From contig CAWGCL010000013.1 of the NCBI GenBank assembly GCA_963820995.1, positions 248,001 through 312,000 on the forward strand: a stretch of DNA of 64,000 nt, in the 5' to 3' direction. This document shows positions 1-9,021 of this stretch, one piece after another. The DNA comes from JAGTVG01 sp963820995 (lineage in GTDB: Bacteria; Bacteroidota; Bacteroidia; Cytophagales; Cyclobacteriaceae). The notes below the pieces were generated by a model. That model was not told the DNA's origin, ran no database searches, and saw only the letters and a list, made by a program, of their open reading frames with translations. A program made the translations under genes and the position numbers. Each line of letters begins with the position of its first letter. The first letter of the stretch is position 1.

Positions 1-2
1 AT

Positions 3-1370
3 CATTTATTTAGTAAAAGACTTTTTTCATACTTTGGCGTAAATTATAGTGAATATGATTATAAACTGGCATTTTTTGATGATCAAATTGACAGGTTAGA
101 GTGGAATTCCAGGATTCAGGTATTTTCGTTTAAACCACAGTTCACATATTATATTAATACAAATAATACCCTCGATTTTGGGGGAGAATTTAATTATTAT
201 TCAGTAACACCTGCCGATGGATTAGTCGTTAGTAATTTTGATTCAAGCATTGTTCATTTACCCAAAAAATATCCTGCGGAATGGAATCTTTATGTCAGTA
301 ATCAACAGAACATCGGTAGTTCTTTAACGTTGAAATATGGACTTCGGACTGCAGGTTATTTGTATCTAGGTCCTGGCTATATTTACGAATATGAGAGTAT
401 AATACAGGGGAAACGAAAGTTATTTAGATCACAATATAGCGTTGATGAAAGGGAAGTACTCCAGAGTTATTTTAATTTCGAACCGCGGTTGGCTATTGAT
501 TATATGCTTAGCGCATCAAGTTCTTTTAAAATATCTTACAACCGTATATCCCAAAACATACATTTAATATCGAATACCACAGCAACAAATCCACTTGATA
601 TATGGATTCCAAGTACAAATAATATCAAGCCAGAAATAGGAAATCAACTTGGGCTTGGATATCTAAGAAATATCGGAAATCAAAATGTGATCAACATCTC
701 TGTTGAGGCTTTTTACAGATCGAACCAGAATCAAATTGAATATATTGATGGAGCACAATTATATGTTAACGAGTATATTGAAGGAGAACTACTACCCGGA
801 CAGGGGAAATCCTACGGTCTGGAATTATATCTTGAGAAAACAACAGGTTCATTTCAGGGATGGATCAGTTATACATTGAGCAGATCAAAAATAAAAGTTA
901 ACGGGATCAATAATGATGATTGGTATCCCACAAGATACGATCAAATACACAATTTAAAAATAGCGGGTTTTTATCAATTAAATGAAAGGTGGAGCTTTTC
1001 TTCAACTTTTACCTTTTTATCTGGCACCCCTAGCACTTTCCCAACAACAAGATTGGAGGTTCAGGACTACTTAATACCCTACAATTATTATTCAGAACGG
1101 AATAATCATAGGATCCCGAATTATCACAGATTGGACCTGGCTGTAACTTTAAATAGTAAAAAATATAACAAAAAAGGTAAGCAGAAAAAATATAGAGATT
1201 ATTGGGTTTTTGGAATATACAATTTGTATGCGCATAAAAATCCTTTTTCAATCTATTTCTCTCAAGGAACAGAAAGGCCTGTACCTGGGGAACCAATCCC
1301 AACATTTGCTACCCAATTGTCAATTATTGGTACAATAGTGCCTGGGATATCCTATAATTTTAAGTTTTAA
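3..1370 (+). CDS. TonB-dependent receptor, C-terminal part (start lies before the window)
   Basis: The frame is open from the first bases of the window to a TAA at 1370, so this is the C-terminal 455 or so residues of a longer outer-membrane protein. The sequence shows alternating hydrophobic and polar beta strands rich in Tyr, Asn and aromatic residues, and it ends in an aromatic strand (GISYNFKF), the usual outer-membrane insertion signal. The stretch around 850-1000 (GWISYTLSRSK, then a DQIHNLKIAG segment) is typical of TonB-dependent receptor barrels of Bacteroidota. Such receptors import ligands using the TonB/ExbBD proton-motive system. The gene is two bases from a DUF4249 lipoprotein gene, a pairing common in this phylum. 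The plug domain and any carboxypeptidase-like N-terminal domain are outside the window, so the ligand cannot be guessed. Confidence 0.9.
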   Translation, partial: HLFSKRLFSYFGVNYSEYDYKLAFFDDQIDRLEWNSRIQVFSFKPQFTYYINTNNTLDFGGEFNYYSVTPADGLVVSNFDSSIVHLPKKYPAEWNLYVSNQQNIGSSLTLKYGLRTAGYLYLGPGYIYEYESIIQGKRKLFRSQYSVDEREVLQSYFNFEPRLAIDYMLSASSSFKISYNRISQNIHLISNTTATNPLDIWIPSTNNIKPEIGNQLGLGYLRNIGNQNVINISVEAFYRSNQNQIEYIDGAQLYVNEYIEGELLPGQGKSYGLELYLEKTTGSFQGWISYTLSRSKIKVNGINNDDWYPTRYDQIHNLKIAGFYQLNERWSFSSTFTFLSGTPSTFPTTRLEVQDYLIPYNYYSERNNHRIPNYHRLDLAVTLNSKKYNKKGKQKKYRDYWVFGIYNLYAHKNPFSIYFSQGTERPVPGEPIPTFATQLSIIGTIVPGISYNFKF

Positions 1371-1372
1371 AT

Positions 1373-2299
1373 ATGTATAACGAATTTAAAATACTGTGTT
1401 TTTATCTTTTAATTCAATTGACTTTAAGTAGTTGCGAAAAAAATATTGATCTCACGCTTGAAGAAGCGCCTGATATAACCATTGTGGATGCATGGATAAA
1501 TGATAAAAGTGAATCACAAGTTATAAAGATAAAGCGATCTCTTCCATATTTTGAAAATAATGCTTTGCCTGGCATTTCCGGTGCTCACGTGAGGGTGATT
1601 AAGGAAAATGGAGATCAGTTCCAATTTGTTGAATCTGATATCACACAGGGCGAGTACATATGGGCTCCTTCTAATGACTCAATAAATATTGGTGAGGTTG
1701 GTGACAGGTTTATTCTAGACGTAAAAATCAACGGTTTCCAGATCGGTTCATTTAGTGAAATGAATCGAGTCCCGGATATTGATAGCATAACCTTTAGACT
1801 TGCAACTGATAATCCAGTCTTAAAAGGTTCTTATTTAGCACAATTTTATTCTATTGACTTTGTAGGCACAGGTGATACATATTGGATAAAAGCCTACAAG
1901 AATGGTGAATTCCTGAGTAAACCTGGTGAGATAAATATAGCTTATGATGCTGGTTTCAGCAGAGGAGACAATGTTGATGGAGTGTATTTTAATAAATTTA
2001 TTCGGACAGGTGTGAATTCATATGATCAGGATGAAAACGGAGACATAATTTCCCCTTATATCCCCGGCGATTCTCTTTATGTGGAAATCCACTCAATTAC
2101 AAACCTCGCTTATACATATCTATTTGAAGTGTCCGTGCAAACGAATCGGCCTGGAGGGATAACTGAATTGTTAGCGGTTCCACTTGCAAATGTCAGTACC
2201 AATATCATCAACGTTACAAACGATGAACCTGTCACAGGATTTTTCAGTGTATCCGCCGTAAAATCAATGGCGAAAAGATTTGTAGAGGAAGATGAATGA
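1373..2299 (+). CDS. DUF4249-family lipoprotein, partner of the TonB-dependent receptor
   Basis: A 308-residue protein with a lipoprotein signal peptide; the lipobox ends at Cys21 in LTLSSC. The opening after the Cys (EKNIDL, then VDAWINDKSESQVIKI) and the later segment with paired Asp and Tyr residues match the DUF4249 family as I know it. These are Bacteroidota surface or periplasmic lipoproteins encoded directly after a TonB-dependent receptor. The start codon is two bases after the receptor stop, so the two are almost certainly co-transcribed. The role is probably ligand capture or assembly with the receptor, by analogy with SusD-like partners; no substrate has been established. No truncation is seen. 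Confidence 0.85.
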   Translation: MYNEFKILCFYLLIQLTLSSCEKNIDLTLEEAPDITIVDAWINDKSESQVIKIKRSLPYFENNALPGISGAHVRVIKENGDQFQFVESDITQGEYIWAPSNDSINIGEVGDRFILDVKINGFQIGSFSEMNRVPDIDSITFRLATDNPVLKGSYLAQFYSIDFVGTGDTYWIKAYKNGEFLSKPGEINIAYDAGFSRGDNVDGVYFNKFIRTGVNSYDQDENGDIISPYIPGDSLYVEIHSITNLAYTYLFEVSVQTNRPGGITELLAVPLANVSTNIINVTNDEPVTGFFSVSAVKSMAKRFVEEDE

Positions 2300-2316
2300 T
2301 GCTTGATTTATTATGC

Positions 2317-3468
2317 CTAATCCTTGCTTGTTTCCAATATCTTCAAACAAACTGGCTTGGGGACGATAATTTCTTTTTCGATCTTTGAGAGTTTTCCGGA
2401 TTCAGGATCCCTTCTAAATGACACGATGTTATTCGAATTCTGATTTGCTACAAAAACAAATTCACCTTTTGGATCAATTAAGAAATTTCTGGGCCATTCC
2501 CCAAATGTGGATTGAAACCCAACATTTGTTAATTCACCGGAAACCTGATCGATCTTAAAAATGGCCAGGCTATTATGCCCCCTGTTGGATCCGTATAAGA
2601 ACTGACCTGATGGATCTATGTGTATGTCCGCACAATAGTTGACTTCTTTATAATCTTTTGGAACGGTTGTAATGTTTTGGTAGGGAGTTAAGCCGCCATT
2701 GGCAGGATCTATTTTAAAAGCAGTTACCGTTGAGGCCAGTTCGTTTATAACAAAGGCGAATTTTTGATTTTCATGTATAACAGAATGCCTTGGCCCGGAA
2801 CCTTTTTCGACTAAACCGTCTGAATCAGGTTGTCCAGTTAATGTGTTATTGTCGTAGTCGATAGAATAGACTTTAACTTTGTCAATTCCCAGATCACTTA
2901 CGTATAGAAATTTGTCATTTGGGGATACTATGCTTTGATGTGCATGAGGCCCCTTTTGCCGACTTTCATTAATGCTGTTTCCGGTGTGTTGCTCTGTGTC
3001 TGAAAACGGGCCCAAAGTTCCATCTTCCAATACAGGGAAAACAGATAAATTACCTGTTGAATAATTTGACACGAATACCAGCCTTCCTTTAGAATCAATA
3101 CTAACATGACACGATTCCGAACCTTGAGTTGGTTGGTCATTTAAATGGGAAATGGTGCCATTTGCAGGATCTATTTTATAACTACTTACTGAACCCCACT
3201 TTTTATCAGGAATTACCGAGCTTCTGTTAACGGAATAAATGTACTTCCCGGAAGGATGGATCTCCAGGTAGGAGGGACTTCCCATTCCGCCAACTTCCTG
3301 AACAAGTGACATACTCCCTTCTTTCCTGTCAAATTCAAAAACGAAAATTCCCGGTTTGTTATCTTCATTATATGTGCCTACATATATATATTCTTTATTT
3401 TCCGAAGTTATTTTCATATTTGTAAATCCCGCTGTTAGAATTAATATGATTATTGATATAAATTTCAT
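2317..3468 (-). CDS. Lactonase-family beta-propeller protein (6-phosphogluconolactonase-like), secreted
   Basis: A 383-residue protein of the lactonase family (seven-bladed propeller, YbhE/Pgl-like). Repeated blade motifs are visible: YVGTYN near the N-terminus, several HPSGKYIY / DPSGQFLYGSNRG / DPKGEFVFVANQ blocks, and GPRHSV and HAHQS with conserved His. The start was placed at 3468, giving a hydrophobic signal segment (MKFISIIILILTAGF). An upstream extension to 3573 would overlap the preceding gene and lacks signal-peptide character. It lies 25 bases after the short-chain dehydrogenase gene on the same strand and probably belongs to the 5509-2317 operon. In Bacteroidota these secreted propellers are usually annotated as lactonases but most have not been assayed. 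The reaction (sugar lactone hydrolysis) is inferred from the family. Confidence 0.85.
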   Translation of the reverse strand: MKFISIIILILTAGFTNMKITSENKEYIYVGTYNEDNKPGIFVFEFDRKEGSMSLVQEVGGMGSPSYLEIHPSGKYIYSVNRSSVIPDKKWGSVSSYKIDPANGTISHLNDQPTQGSESCHVSIDSKGRLVFVSNYSTGNLSVFPVLEDGTLGPFSDTEQHTGNSINESRQKGPHAHQSIVSPNDKFLYVSDLGIDKVKVYSIDYDNNTLTGQPDSDGLVEKGSGPRHSVIHENQKFAFVINELASTVTAFKIDPANGGLTPYQNITTVPKDYKEVNYCADIHIDPSGQFLYGSNRGHNSLAIFKIDQVSGELTNVGFQSTFGEWPRNFLIDPKGEFVFVANQNSNNIVSFRRDPESGKLSKIEKEIIVPKPVCLKILETSKD

Positions 3469-3493
3469 AGTCGTAAATTTAGTTTTAGGAAAA

Positions 3494-4337
3494 TTATTTA
3501 ATGGCCTCCACAGCCTTTGATTTATCGATTTTAACATGTGTATGATCCCTATAATTTCTAAATACCTTCTCAAGTATATTCATTTTAACTGATAATGGCA
3601 GGAAATGCATGATTCTTATTATTAATAATGGAACGATTCCTGGAATTATTACACGCTTGCCTCTATACATTTGTCTGACTGCTATTTCAGCTACATCTTC
3701 AGGCATTTTGAGAAGCATCCTGGCTCTCCAGCCCATAGATTCGATACGCTTCAATCCATCCTCATTGGTTAATACTGCTCCTGGGCATACTACTGAAACT
3801 TTAACATTATGAGGTTTTAATTCCTCACTGAGTGCGAGAGAAAAACTATATATGAAATTTTTTGTAGCCGTATAAACCGATTTGTAAGGTAATGGAAGTG
3901 TTGCTTCCATGCTGCTCATATTTAAGATATAAGAAGGCGCCTGTTCAATTAATGAAGGTAAAAAAATATGTGTCAACTCAACCATTGCCTGGTTGTTTAA
4001 TCGCATAATATGTGAATTGAGTTCAGTTTGAGAATTTACGAACATGCCCTCCGCTTCCAATGCCCGCATTATTGATAAGGAGATTGACCTTAATTTTATT
4101 TTCCTGCGCAAAATTATAAATTGAATGTGCTGCATTCTCCTGAGTGAGGTCCATTCCCAATGAAATGACCTCAACATTATAAGCTTCTTTTAATTCATTT
4201 TCAACAGCTTGAAGCCATTTGTCAGGTAAAGCAATGATAAATAGATTATGTCCTTTTTTAGCTAGTTCATGGCAAAAGGCTTTTCCAATCCCATGGCTTG
4301 CACCAGTAATAAGCACGTATAATTTAGTGGCTTTCAT
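3494..4337 (-). pseudogene. Short-chain dehydrogenase/reductase, interrupted by one frameshift
   Basis: Two overlapping reading frames together make one short-chain dehydrogenase of about 280 residues. The N-terminal frame (4337 to about 4050) carries the NAD(P)-binding motif TGASHGIGKAF and the NNAG motif. The C-terminal frame (about 4046 to 3494) carries the catalytic YTATK and the downstream CPGAV. The frames meet at a CCC run on the plus strand at 4047-4049. Removing one base there restores GSGGMFVNSQTEL, a normal continuation, so this is a one-base insertion in a homopolymer. It could be a sequencing error or recent damage. The gene starts 8 bases after the URO-D gene stop and lies before the lactonase. 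Substrate unknown; the family covers oxidation of alcohols or reduction of ketones. Confidence 0.8.
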
Positions 4338-4345
4338 CTATCAAA

Positions 4346-5509
4346 TTACAAATAAGCACATAGTTTAGCTTCGTCTGCAAAGGCATGTATTAAATGCAGA
4401 TCAGCGTCAAAAAAATGATCAGAAGGAGATAAAATGTATCCGCCATCTTGTCCAGCTTCTTCAAAGCAACGTCGAACCTCCTTTCGGGTAAGTTCCGGAT
4501 TGCATCCATTGAAATAATTGAACTGATCAAAACCTCCAATCATACATACTTTGCTCCCTATTCTTTTCTTTGCTTCCAGAAGATTAACATCGCCTCCCAT
4601 CGCCGGCGGGGTAAATGTTTCCATCGCATCAGGTTGCATGGCCGCGATTTGTTCCAGAATAGGCATCATCCCACCACAAGTATGGTAGGAAATTTTTTGA
4701 CCTGATTTATGTGCATAATCAATAAGTTTGGCATCATAAGGTGCTACAAATTCATTAAATATATCGGGTGAGATAACGGTAGTAGAAGCATCCCCACCTC
4801 CAAGTTCAAGCAGGTCGTATTTAGCACCTTCCAGCGACTCAATATATGTAAGCTTGCGGGACTGTAATATCTGCAAAAATTCATGGACCCATAACGGATC
4901 CTCAAAAGTTGCCATTATCAGATCCTGGATCCCTAATAAACATGATGCATCCTGCCAGCAACCTGGCTGTCCAAAACCATCAAAACAAATAATATGGCCA
5001 CGTAGTAAGGCAGAATTGCCAACCTCATTGGCTTTTGAGTTAACAGATTCAACATTGCATTTTGGCTTCACCATATATTTGAATATAATATCAATGTCTT
5101 TTTTATCCTTGATCAAATGTTCCAATACCCAGGTTGACTGGACATCAACCTTCAACACCATTGACAAAGTTTTTTCAGGTGTGACGATCTTAAATCTTTT
5201 TGTTATCCCATTTTTATCAGATTTGAGAATTTCTTCATCAAATCGCCAGTTATCATTACATATCCTTCTTGCATCTAAAAACCCAATTTCTTTATGCAAT
5301 GGATCATAATATTCCCCATTTGATGTATCAGGAACAAAATCAATGATCCACTCAATAGGATCTATGCCCATTTCAAGAAAAAATTCCTGATAACTTTTGT
5401 CGCCGTAATATTTTTTTAGGAAATATGGCATTATGTGATGTGTTGTTACGGGTAATCGATCAGGCTTTTCTCCTTTTAATGCACTTAAAAATCTGTCTTT
5501 TACATTCAT
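4346..5509 (-). CDS. Uroporphyrinogen decarboxylase-fold methyltransferase (MtaA/CmuA type), copy 1
   Basis: A 387-residue URO-D family protein. It opens with MNVKDRFLSALKGEKPDRLPV, the N-terminal signature of corrinoid-linked methyltransferases rather than of HemE. It has the YHTCGG motif, in which His and Cys correspond to the first two ligands of the HxC...C zinc site of MtaA/MtbA, and a GGYILSPSDHF segment near the C-terminus. The third Cys of the classical site is replaced: the SPGC of MtaA-like proteins reads SPSD here. The family transfers methyl groups between corrinoid proteins and thiols or other acceptors. It is the first gene of a likely operon with the dehydrogenase and lactonase. 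It is unlikely to be the haem enzyme because the uroporphyrinogen-binding residues near the N-terminus are absent. Substrate unknown. Confidence 0.85.
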   Translation of the reverse strand: MNVKDRFLSALKGEKPDRLPVTTHHIMPYFLKKYYGDKSYQEFFLEMGIDPIEWIIDFVPDTSNGEYYDPLHKEIGFLDARRICNDNWRFDEEILKSDKNGITKRFKIVTPEKTLSMVLKVDVQSTWVLEHLIKDKKDIDIIFKYMVKPKCNVESVNSKANEVGNSALLRGHIICFDGFGQPGCWQDASCLLGIQDLIMATFEDPLWVHEFLQILQSRKLTYIESLEGAKYDLLELGGGDASTTVISPDIFNEFVAPYDAKLIDYAHKSGQKISYHTCGGMMPILEQIAAMQPDAMETFTPPAMGGDVNLLEAKKRIGSKVCMIGGFDQFNYFNGCNPELTRKEVRRCFEEAGQDGGYILSPSDHFFDADLHLIHAFADEAKLCAYL

Positions 5510-5577
5510 ATATTTTCAAAAATGAACATCCAACTAAATATAAGTAATTATATGGATAGTTCAATTAACTGGATTGG

Positions 5578-6633
5578 TCATCTGTATTTGTTTATCATCT
5601 TTTGGAGGGTGTTTTCATGGTATTCAAGCGCCTGCAACAATGTTAATTGGTTTTGAGCCCTGTGAAGATTATGATCTTCATAATTTATCTTATAATAAAC
5701 GTCCCCTAGCAGATAATCTGTTAAATTTCGGATGGCTTGTATTAAAACTACCAATTTCGCTCCCAGAAGCAGATTTTCAGATTCTTTGTCACTAATAAAG
5801 CTTTTAGTGGATTCTAAAAATCCTTTGGTTATGTTTTCGAATATATCCAATTTCACATCGATTGCTGACAAATTTGGATCATCTTCCTGTAGGGTATTGG
5901 TAAATGACCTTATCATGTCTCCATAATCGTATAGGATTGATCCCGGCATAGAAATATCCAGATCAATAACCAGCCTGCCCTGATATGACTCTGCATCAAA
6001 TAATATATTAGTTAATTTGGTGTCACTGTGAATAACTCGGATCGGGAGATTCAATTCGTAAAATGTATCAATGTATTTTTGTTTTTGAAAGATCAGGTTC
6101 TTTTCTTTCTGACAATCCTTCAACCGGTCTTTTTTATCAGCTTCTATTGATTTTTTAAATTGTGAAATACGGTTCGAGTAACTATGAAATCCAGGAATGG
6201 TCTCATATATTTCAGCAATGCTAAGTTCGTGAATGTCTTTTAAAAATTTACCGTATGATTTAGCCGCCTCGTAGGCAATTATAGGCTCATCAGCTGCAAA
6301 TAAGGTCCTTGTATTTTCCAGGTATTTGGTGATTCTCCAATAATCATCATATTCGTCGATGAAATATAAATTTCCATCATTTGATTCAATGAGTTGGAGA
6401 CAATTTGAACCTTGTTTTTCCAGATGGTGATTGATCTTTATAAGGTTGCTCATTAACTTTTCAGGCTCATTGAAAACAACCTTATTTATCTTTTGCAAAA
6501 CAAATTTTTCCCTGTTTTTGGTATTCAAGGGAGAAATCAGATAGGTATCATTAATTAATCCTTCACCTAATATAGATAAATTAAAATGTTCATAAGGTAA
6601 TTTAAATTGCCTGCATATATCTTCTATAGACAT
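5578..6633 (-). CDS. Phosphotransferase of the APH fold, NahK-like (N-acetylhexosamine 1-kinase-like)
   Basis: A 351-residue kinase-like phosphotransferase. Visible motifs are GEGLINDTYL with KFVLQKINKVVF in the N-lobe, the catalytic loop VIHSDTKLTNILFD (Brenner motif HxDxxxxN), and the metal-binding VIDLDIS. The order and spacing resemble the NahK group, which phosphorylates N-acetylhexosamines at C1 in the galacto-/lacto-N-biose pathway. The loop motif has His-Ser-Asp, and Asn is present, so catalysis looks intact. It stands between the CotH-like gene and the URO-D gene on the minus strand, with about 70 bases to the next gene. NahK function is an inference from similarity of the N-lobe; it could equally phosphorylate another sugar or an amino alcohol. 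Confidence 0.75.
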   Translation of the reverse strand: MSIEDICRQFKLPYEHFNLSILGEGLINDTYLISPLNTKNREKFVLQKINKVVFNEPEKLMSNLIKINHHLEKQGSNCLQLIESNDGNLYFIDEYDDYWRITKYLENTRTLFAADEPIIAYEAAKSYGKFLKDIHELSIAEIYETIPGFHSYSNRISQFKKSIEADKKDRLKDCQKEKNLIFQKQKYIDTFYELNLPIRVIHSDTKLTNILFDAESYQGRLVIDLDISMPGSILYDYGDMIRSFTNTLQEDDPNLSAIDVKLDIFENITKGFLESTKSFISDKESENLLLGAKLVVLIQAIRNLTDYLLGDVYYKINYEDHNLHRAQNQLTLLQALEYHENTLQKMINKYR

Positions 6634-6721
6634 AATTAATAATGTATTGGACTAATGTTATTAAAATTAACTTGATGATTTAAATTTATGTGCATGGACA
6701 CTAATTATAACAGTAATATTC

Positions 6722-8381
6722 CTAATTTTTCATAAGTTTTTCACTTGAAATTACTCGTCCCTCTGCTTTTAAAACAAGTATATAAACACCAGGGACAAGT
6801 TTGTTCCCTGATTGATCAGTAGCATCCCAGAATAATCTTTGGGATCGTAATGAGGGATCAGGGTGTAATTCTATGACTTTTTTACCTAAGATATTAAGTA
6901 TTACGATCTCTGGATTTGACAAAATTTCAGGTAACTCAATATATAATTCTTCAGCGAAAGGATTTGGGACTATTTTAATCGGGGATGTATATAAACTGTT
7001 TTCTGGTAATGTGGTTACGGTATTATCAATAGCCTGGTCTAGCCAGTTTAGCCTTGCTACAGTCCAGTCCTTTAAATAATCAATTTCATTAGCATATGAT
7101 CCTCCCACATAGGCATTTGGCCATACGTATTGACCCAGAATGTTAAATTTCAGAAAATTACGAACCTGGGCTTCATACAATACATCTGCTGTAGAATCAA
7201 TAAAGGCCAAAATAGTATCTGTCTGAAAGGGCCCGTTCCTCAATTCTATCCACCTGTTTTTAAGCAGATTGACATATTCTGGATCGGTCTGAAACCGTTG
7301 CCACCAGAAGGGAATCAACCAGAAATCATCTTTTGTAGCCGGATTAAAATTAAAGTTCCAGGCCCAACCTTTTGTATTTGATCCGTCATAATAGTCAGCA
7401 TTGCCAAAGGCCAGATTAAAATCCCAAATTGGTCCGATATAAAGCTTACCGTCTTTACTGTCTTTATCTTTATGCAGAAATGTACTTAAGCGGTATCCAT
7501 CAACATTCCTGCTGAGTTCGTTGATAATAGCAAAGTCCACAAATGATTCCAGGTCAATATAGGATTTGTACCCATTGACAAGATCCTTTGATGGCCTGGT
7601 CTGGAGTGCTTCTTCAAAAGCAGTTACATAATTTTCAATATACTGTTTTTGAGCTGGCGTTATATTTTTTGCTTTGGGATAATCAAATTGAAAATAAATT
7701 TCCTGATTAGATTTCGTATAACCAGGAGGTCTATAAGGCGAAGCCCAGCCGCCGCCCGTATTGCTTCCATCAAATTTGTCAATTTTAATGATATAGCCTC
7801 CTGTAAGGTCATCTCCAGAATTCTCTTCTGGTCGCAGGATCGGCAATATCAACCCGATTTTTATCACGTTTTATCTTTTCCAGAAAAACATATACCCCTC
7901 TGTATTCATTATTTAATACCAATTCAACATAGCGTGACCTTGAAGCGTATCTTCCTAATTCCCTTCCTAAATGAAAAGTTAACACGTTACGCATTAAGCT
8001 TTTGTCACTATATGGTCCATGTAGAACCCAATCTTCCTCTTCAGGCATTCCCAGGATAGAAGCTGTTGTATCATTGAGATTGCCATCCCAGATTTCCAGG
8101 CCGTAAGATTTCTTATCAAACATAGTGGAGGAAGATCCTCTAATCTCAATGCCGATATTGCCATCGTAATCATTGTATGGTCCGGTAATTTCATTCCTGA
8201 TGCCTGGTCCATTATATACAATGCGCATGGTTGCCGGGATCTTAGGTTCATCAGGGATCTGCTGACCATGTGTATCGATTAAAACGATAGGAAGATTACT
8301 TGAAGTCAGATTTACCTGGCTATATGATAATCTCAAAAAAAATGTGCTTAATAAAAAAATGCAAATTACTTTTCCCTTCAT
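6722..8381 (-). pseudogene. CotH-like secreted protein with T9SS C-terminal sorting domain, one frameshift
   Basis: Two frames make one protein of about 550 residues. The 5' frame (8381 to about 7839) has a signal peptide, LPIVLIDTHG, the GSSSTMFDKKSYGLE segment and the DWVLHGPYSDKSLMRN segment typical of the CotH kinase family. The 3' frame (about 7850 to 6722) continues with LRPEENSGDDLTGGYIIK and the conserved IGPIWDFNLAFGNADY block. The break is at GG 7837-7838 (CC on the coding strand): removing one base gives VDIADLRPEENS without interruption. The last 85 residues (IVPNPFAEELYIELPE to the end, with LVPGVYILVLKAEGR and a final EKLMKN) are a type A T9SS sorting domain, so the mature protein would be exported across the outer membrane. 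CotH proteins are atypical protein kinases; the target here is unknown. The upstream gene is divergent or absent. Confidence 0.85.
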
Positions 8382-8546
8382 CTTCCTCTATGCTTGATAT
8401 CTTTAACAAATATATACCAAATTGTCAATTTTATTCTCGCATTATTTAGATTCTGAATGCCTATCCCAGCCATATGTAAGAAGTAGTATAAATATTCGTT
8501 TTTTAGGATGAGGATTGTAAATTAATCAAATTACTGTGACAATTAT

Positions 8547-8693
8547 TTAATCTTCCTTACACATTAATACAATTCTTCGATAGCTTGTTAGTGGTGGGAT
8601 TCCATCATCACGTAATGTAAGCACAACATGAATGTCTTTTCCTTCTGCATCATCAGGAATAACAATGCTTGTTTTCGCTGATACGTCCTGTTC
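8547..8693 (-). pseudogene. C-terminal remnant of a DUF1593 (nucleoside-hydrolase-like, cellulose-binding Sde182-type) gene
   Basis: A 48-codon open stretch on the minus strand ending at a TAA at 8547-8549. It reads SIVIPDDAEGKDIHVVLTLR followed by DDGIPPLTSYRRIVL. This is the typical C-terminal end of DUF1593 proteins, which finish with a PDDA-K-HxILxVxDxGxPxLTxYxRV pattern. Reading upstream, the frame meets a TGA at 8694-8696, and possible further homology (FPKFYTDYWTVDDVEN) lies in another frame. No start codon or N-terminal domain is present, so this is a fragment of a degraded gene. It marks the left edge of a region full of such remnants. Confidence 0.55.
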
Positions 8694-8864
8694 TCAACAT
8701 CATCAACAGTCCAATAATCGGTATAAAATTTTGGGAATGCCTGACTAATTAAAGGTGGATATGTTTAAGGATCATCATAATTTTTAGAAATTGTGATGAA
8801 ACATTATATTAATAAATTGATTAGAACAGCATTTATGTTTAATTTCACTATTGTAAATAAGATT

Positions 8865-9002
8865 ATGCGACCTTTTGAAATTTTTTGCACTACCTTTCTC
8901 GTATCCACCATCTTTGCTTGCACTTCTCCGAATGTCCTTGCTCCGGAAGAACGCGCTTTTAACGGATCCTGGGTCAATCCACCTATGAAAAGAATAGAAT
9001 AA
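8865..9002 (+). pseudogene. Remnant of a DUF1254/DUF1214 lipoprotein gene: signal peptide joined to the last ~20 residues
   Basis: A 45-codon frame starting at the ATG at 8865 encodes a lipoprotein signal (FCTTFLVSTIFAC, lipobox ending in Cys) followed within a few residues by PEERAFNGSWVNPPMKRIE. This matches the final residues of the intact DUF1254/DUF1214 proteins downstream, for example PKEAALSGEWVNPPLVKTNK at the end of the gene ending at 21909. Some 400 residues in between are missing and the frame is preserved across the junction. The open frame could be extended upstream to a GTG at 8793, but the added residues have no recognisable homology. I read it as an internal-deletion derivative of a paralogue of the array at 17472-23930. 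It is unlikely to make a functional protein. Confidence 0.6.
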
Positions 9003-9021
9003 AATACTATAACTTATATAA

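Noticed and set aside
4346..5509. Reading the URO-D family proteins as haem-biosynthesis HemE
   Set aside because: The opening, the HxCG zinc-like motif and four copies near methyl-transfer genes fit the MtaA/CmuA type; HemE-specific N-terminal substrate-binding residues are not seen.
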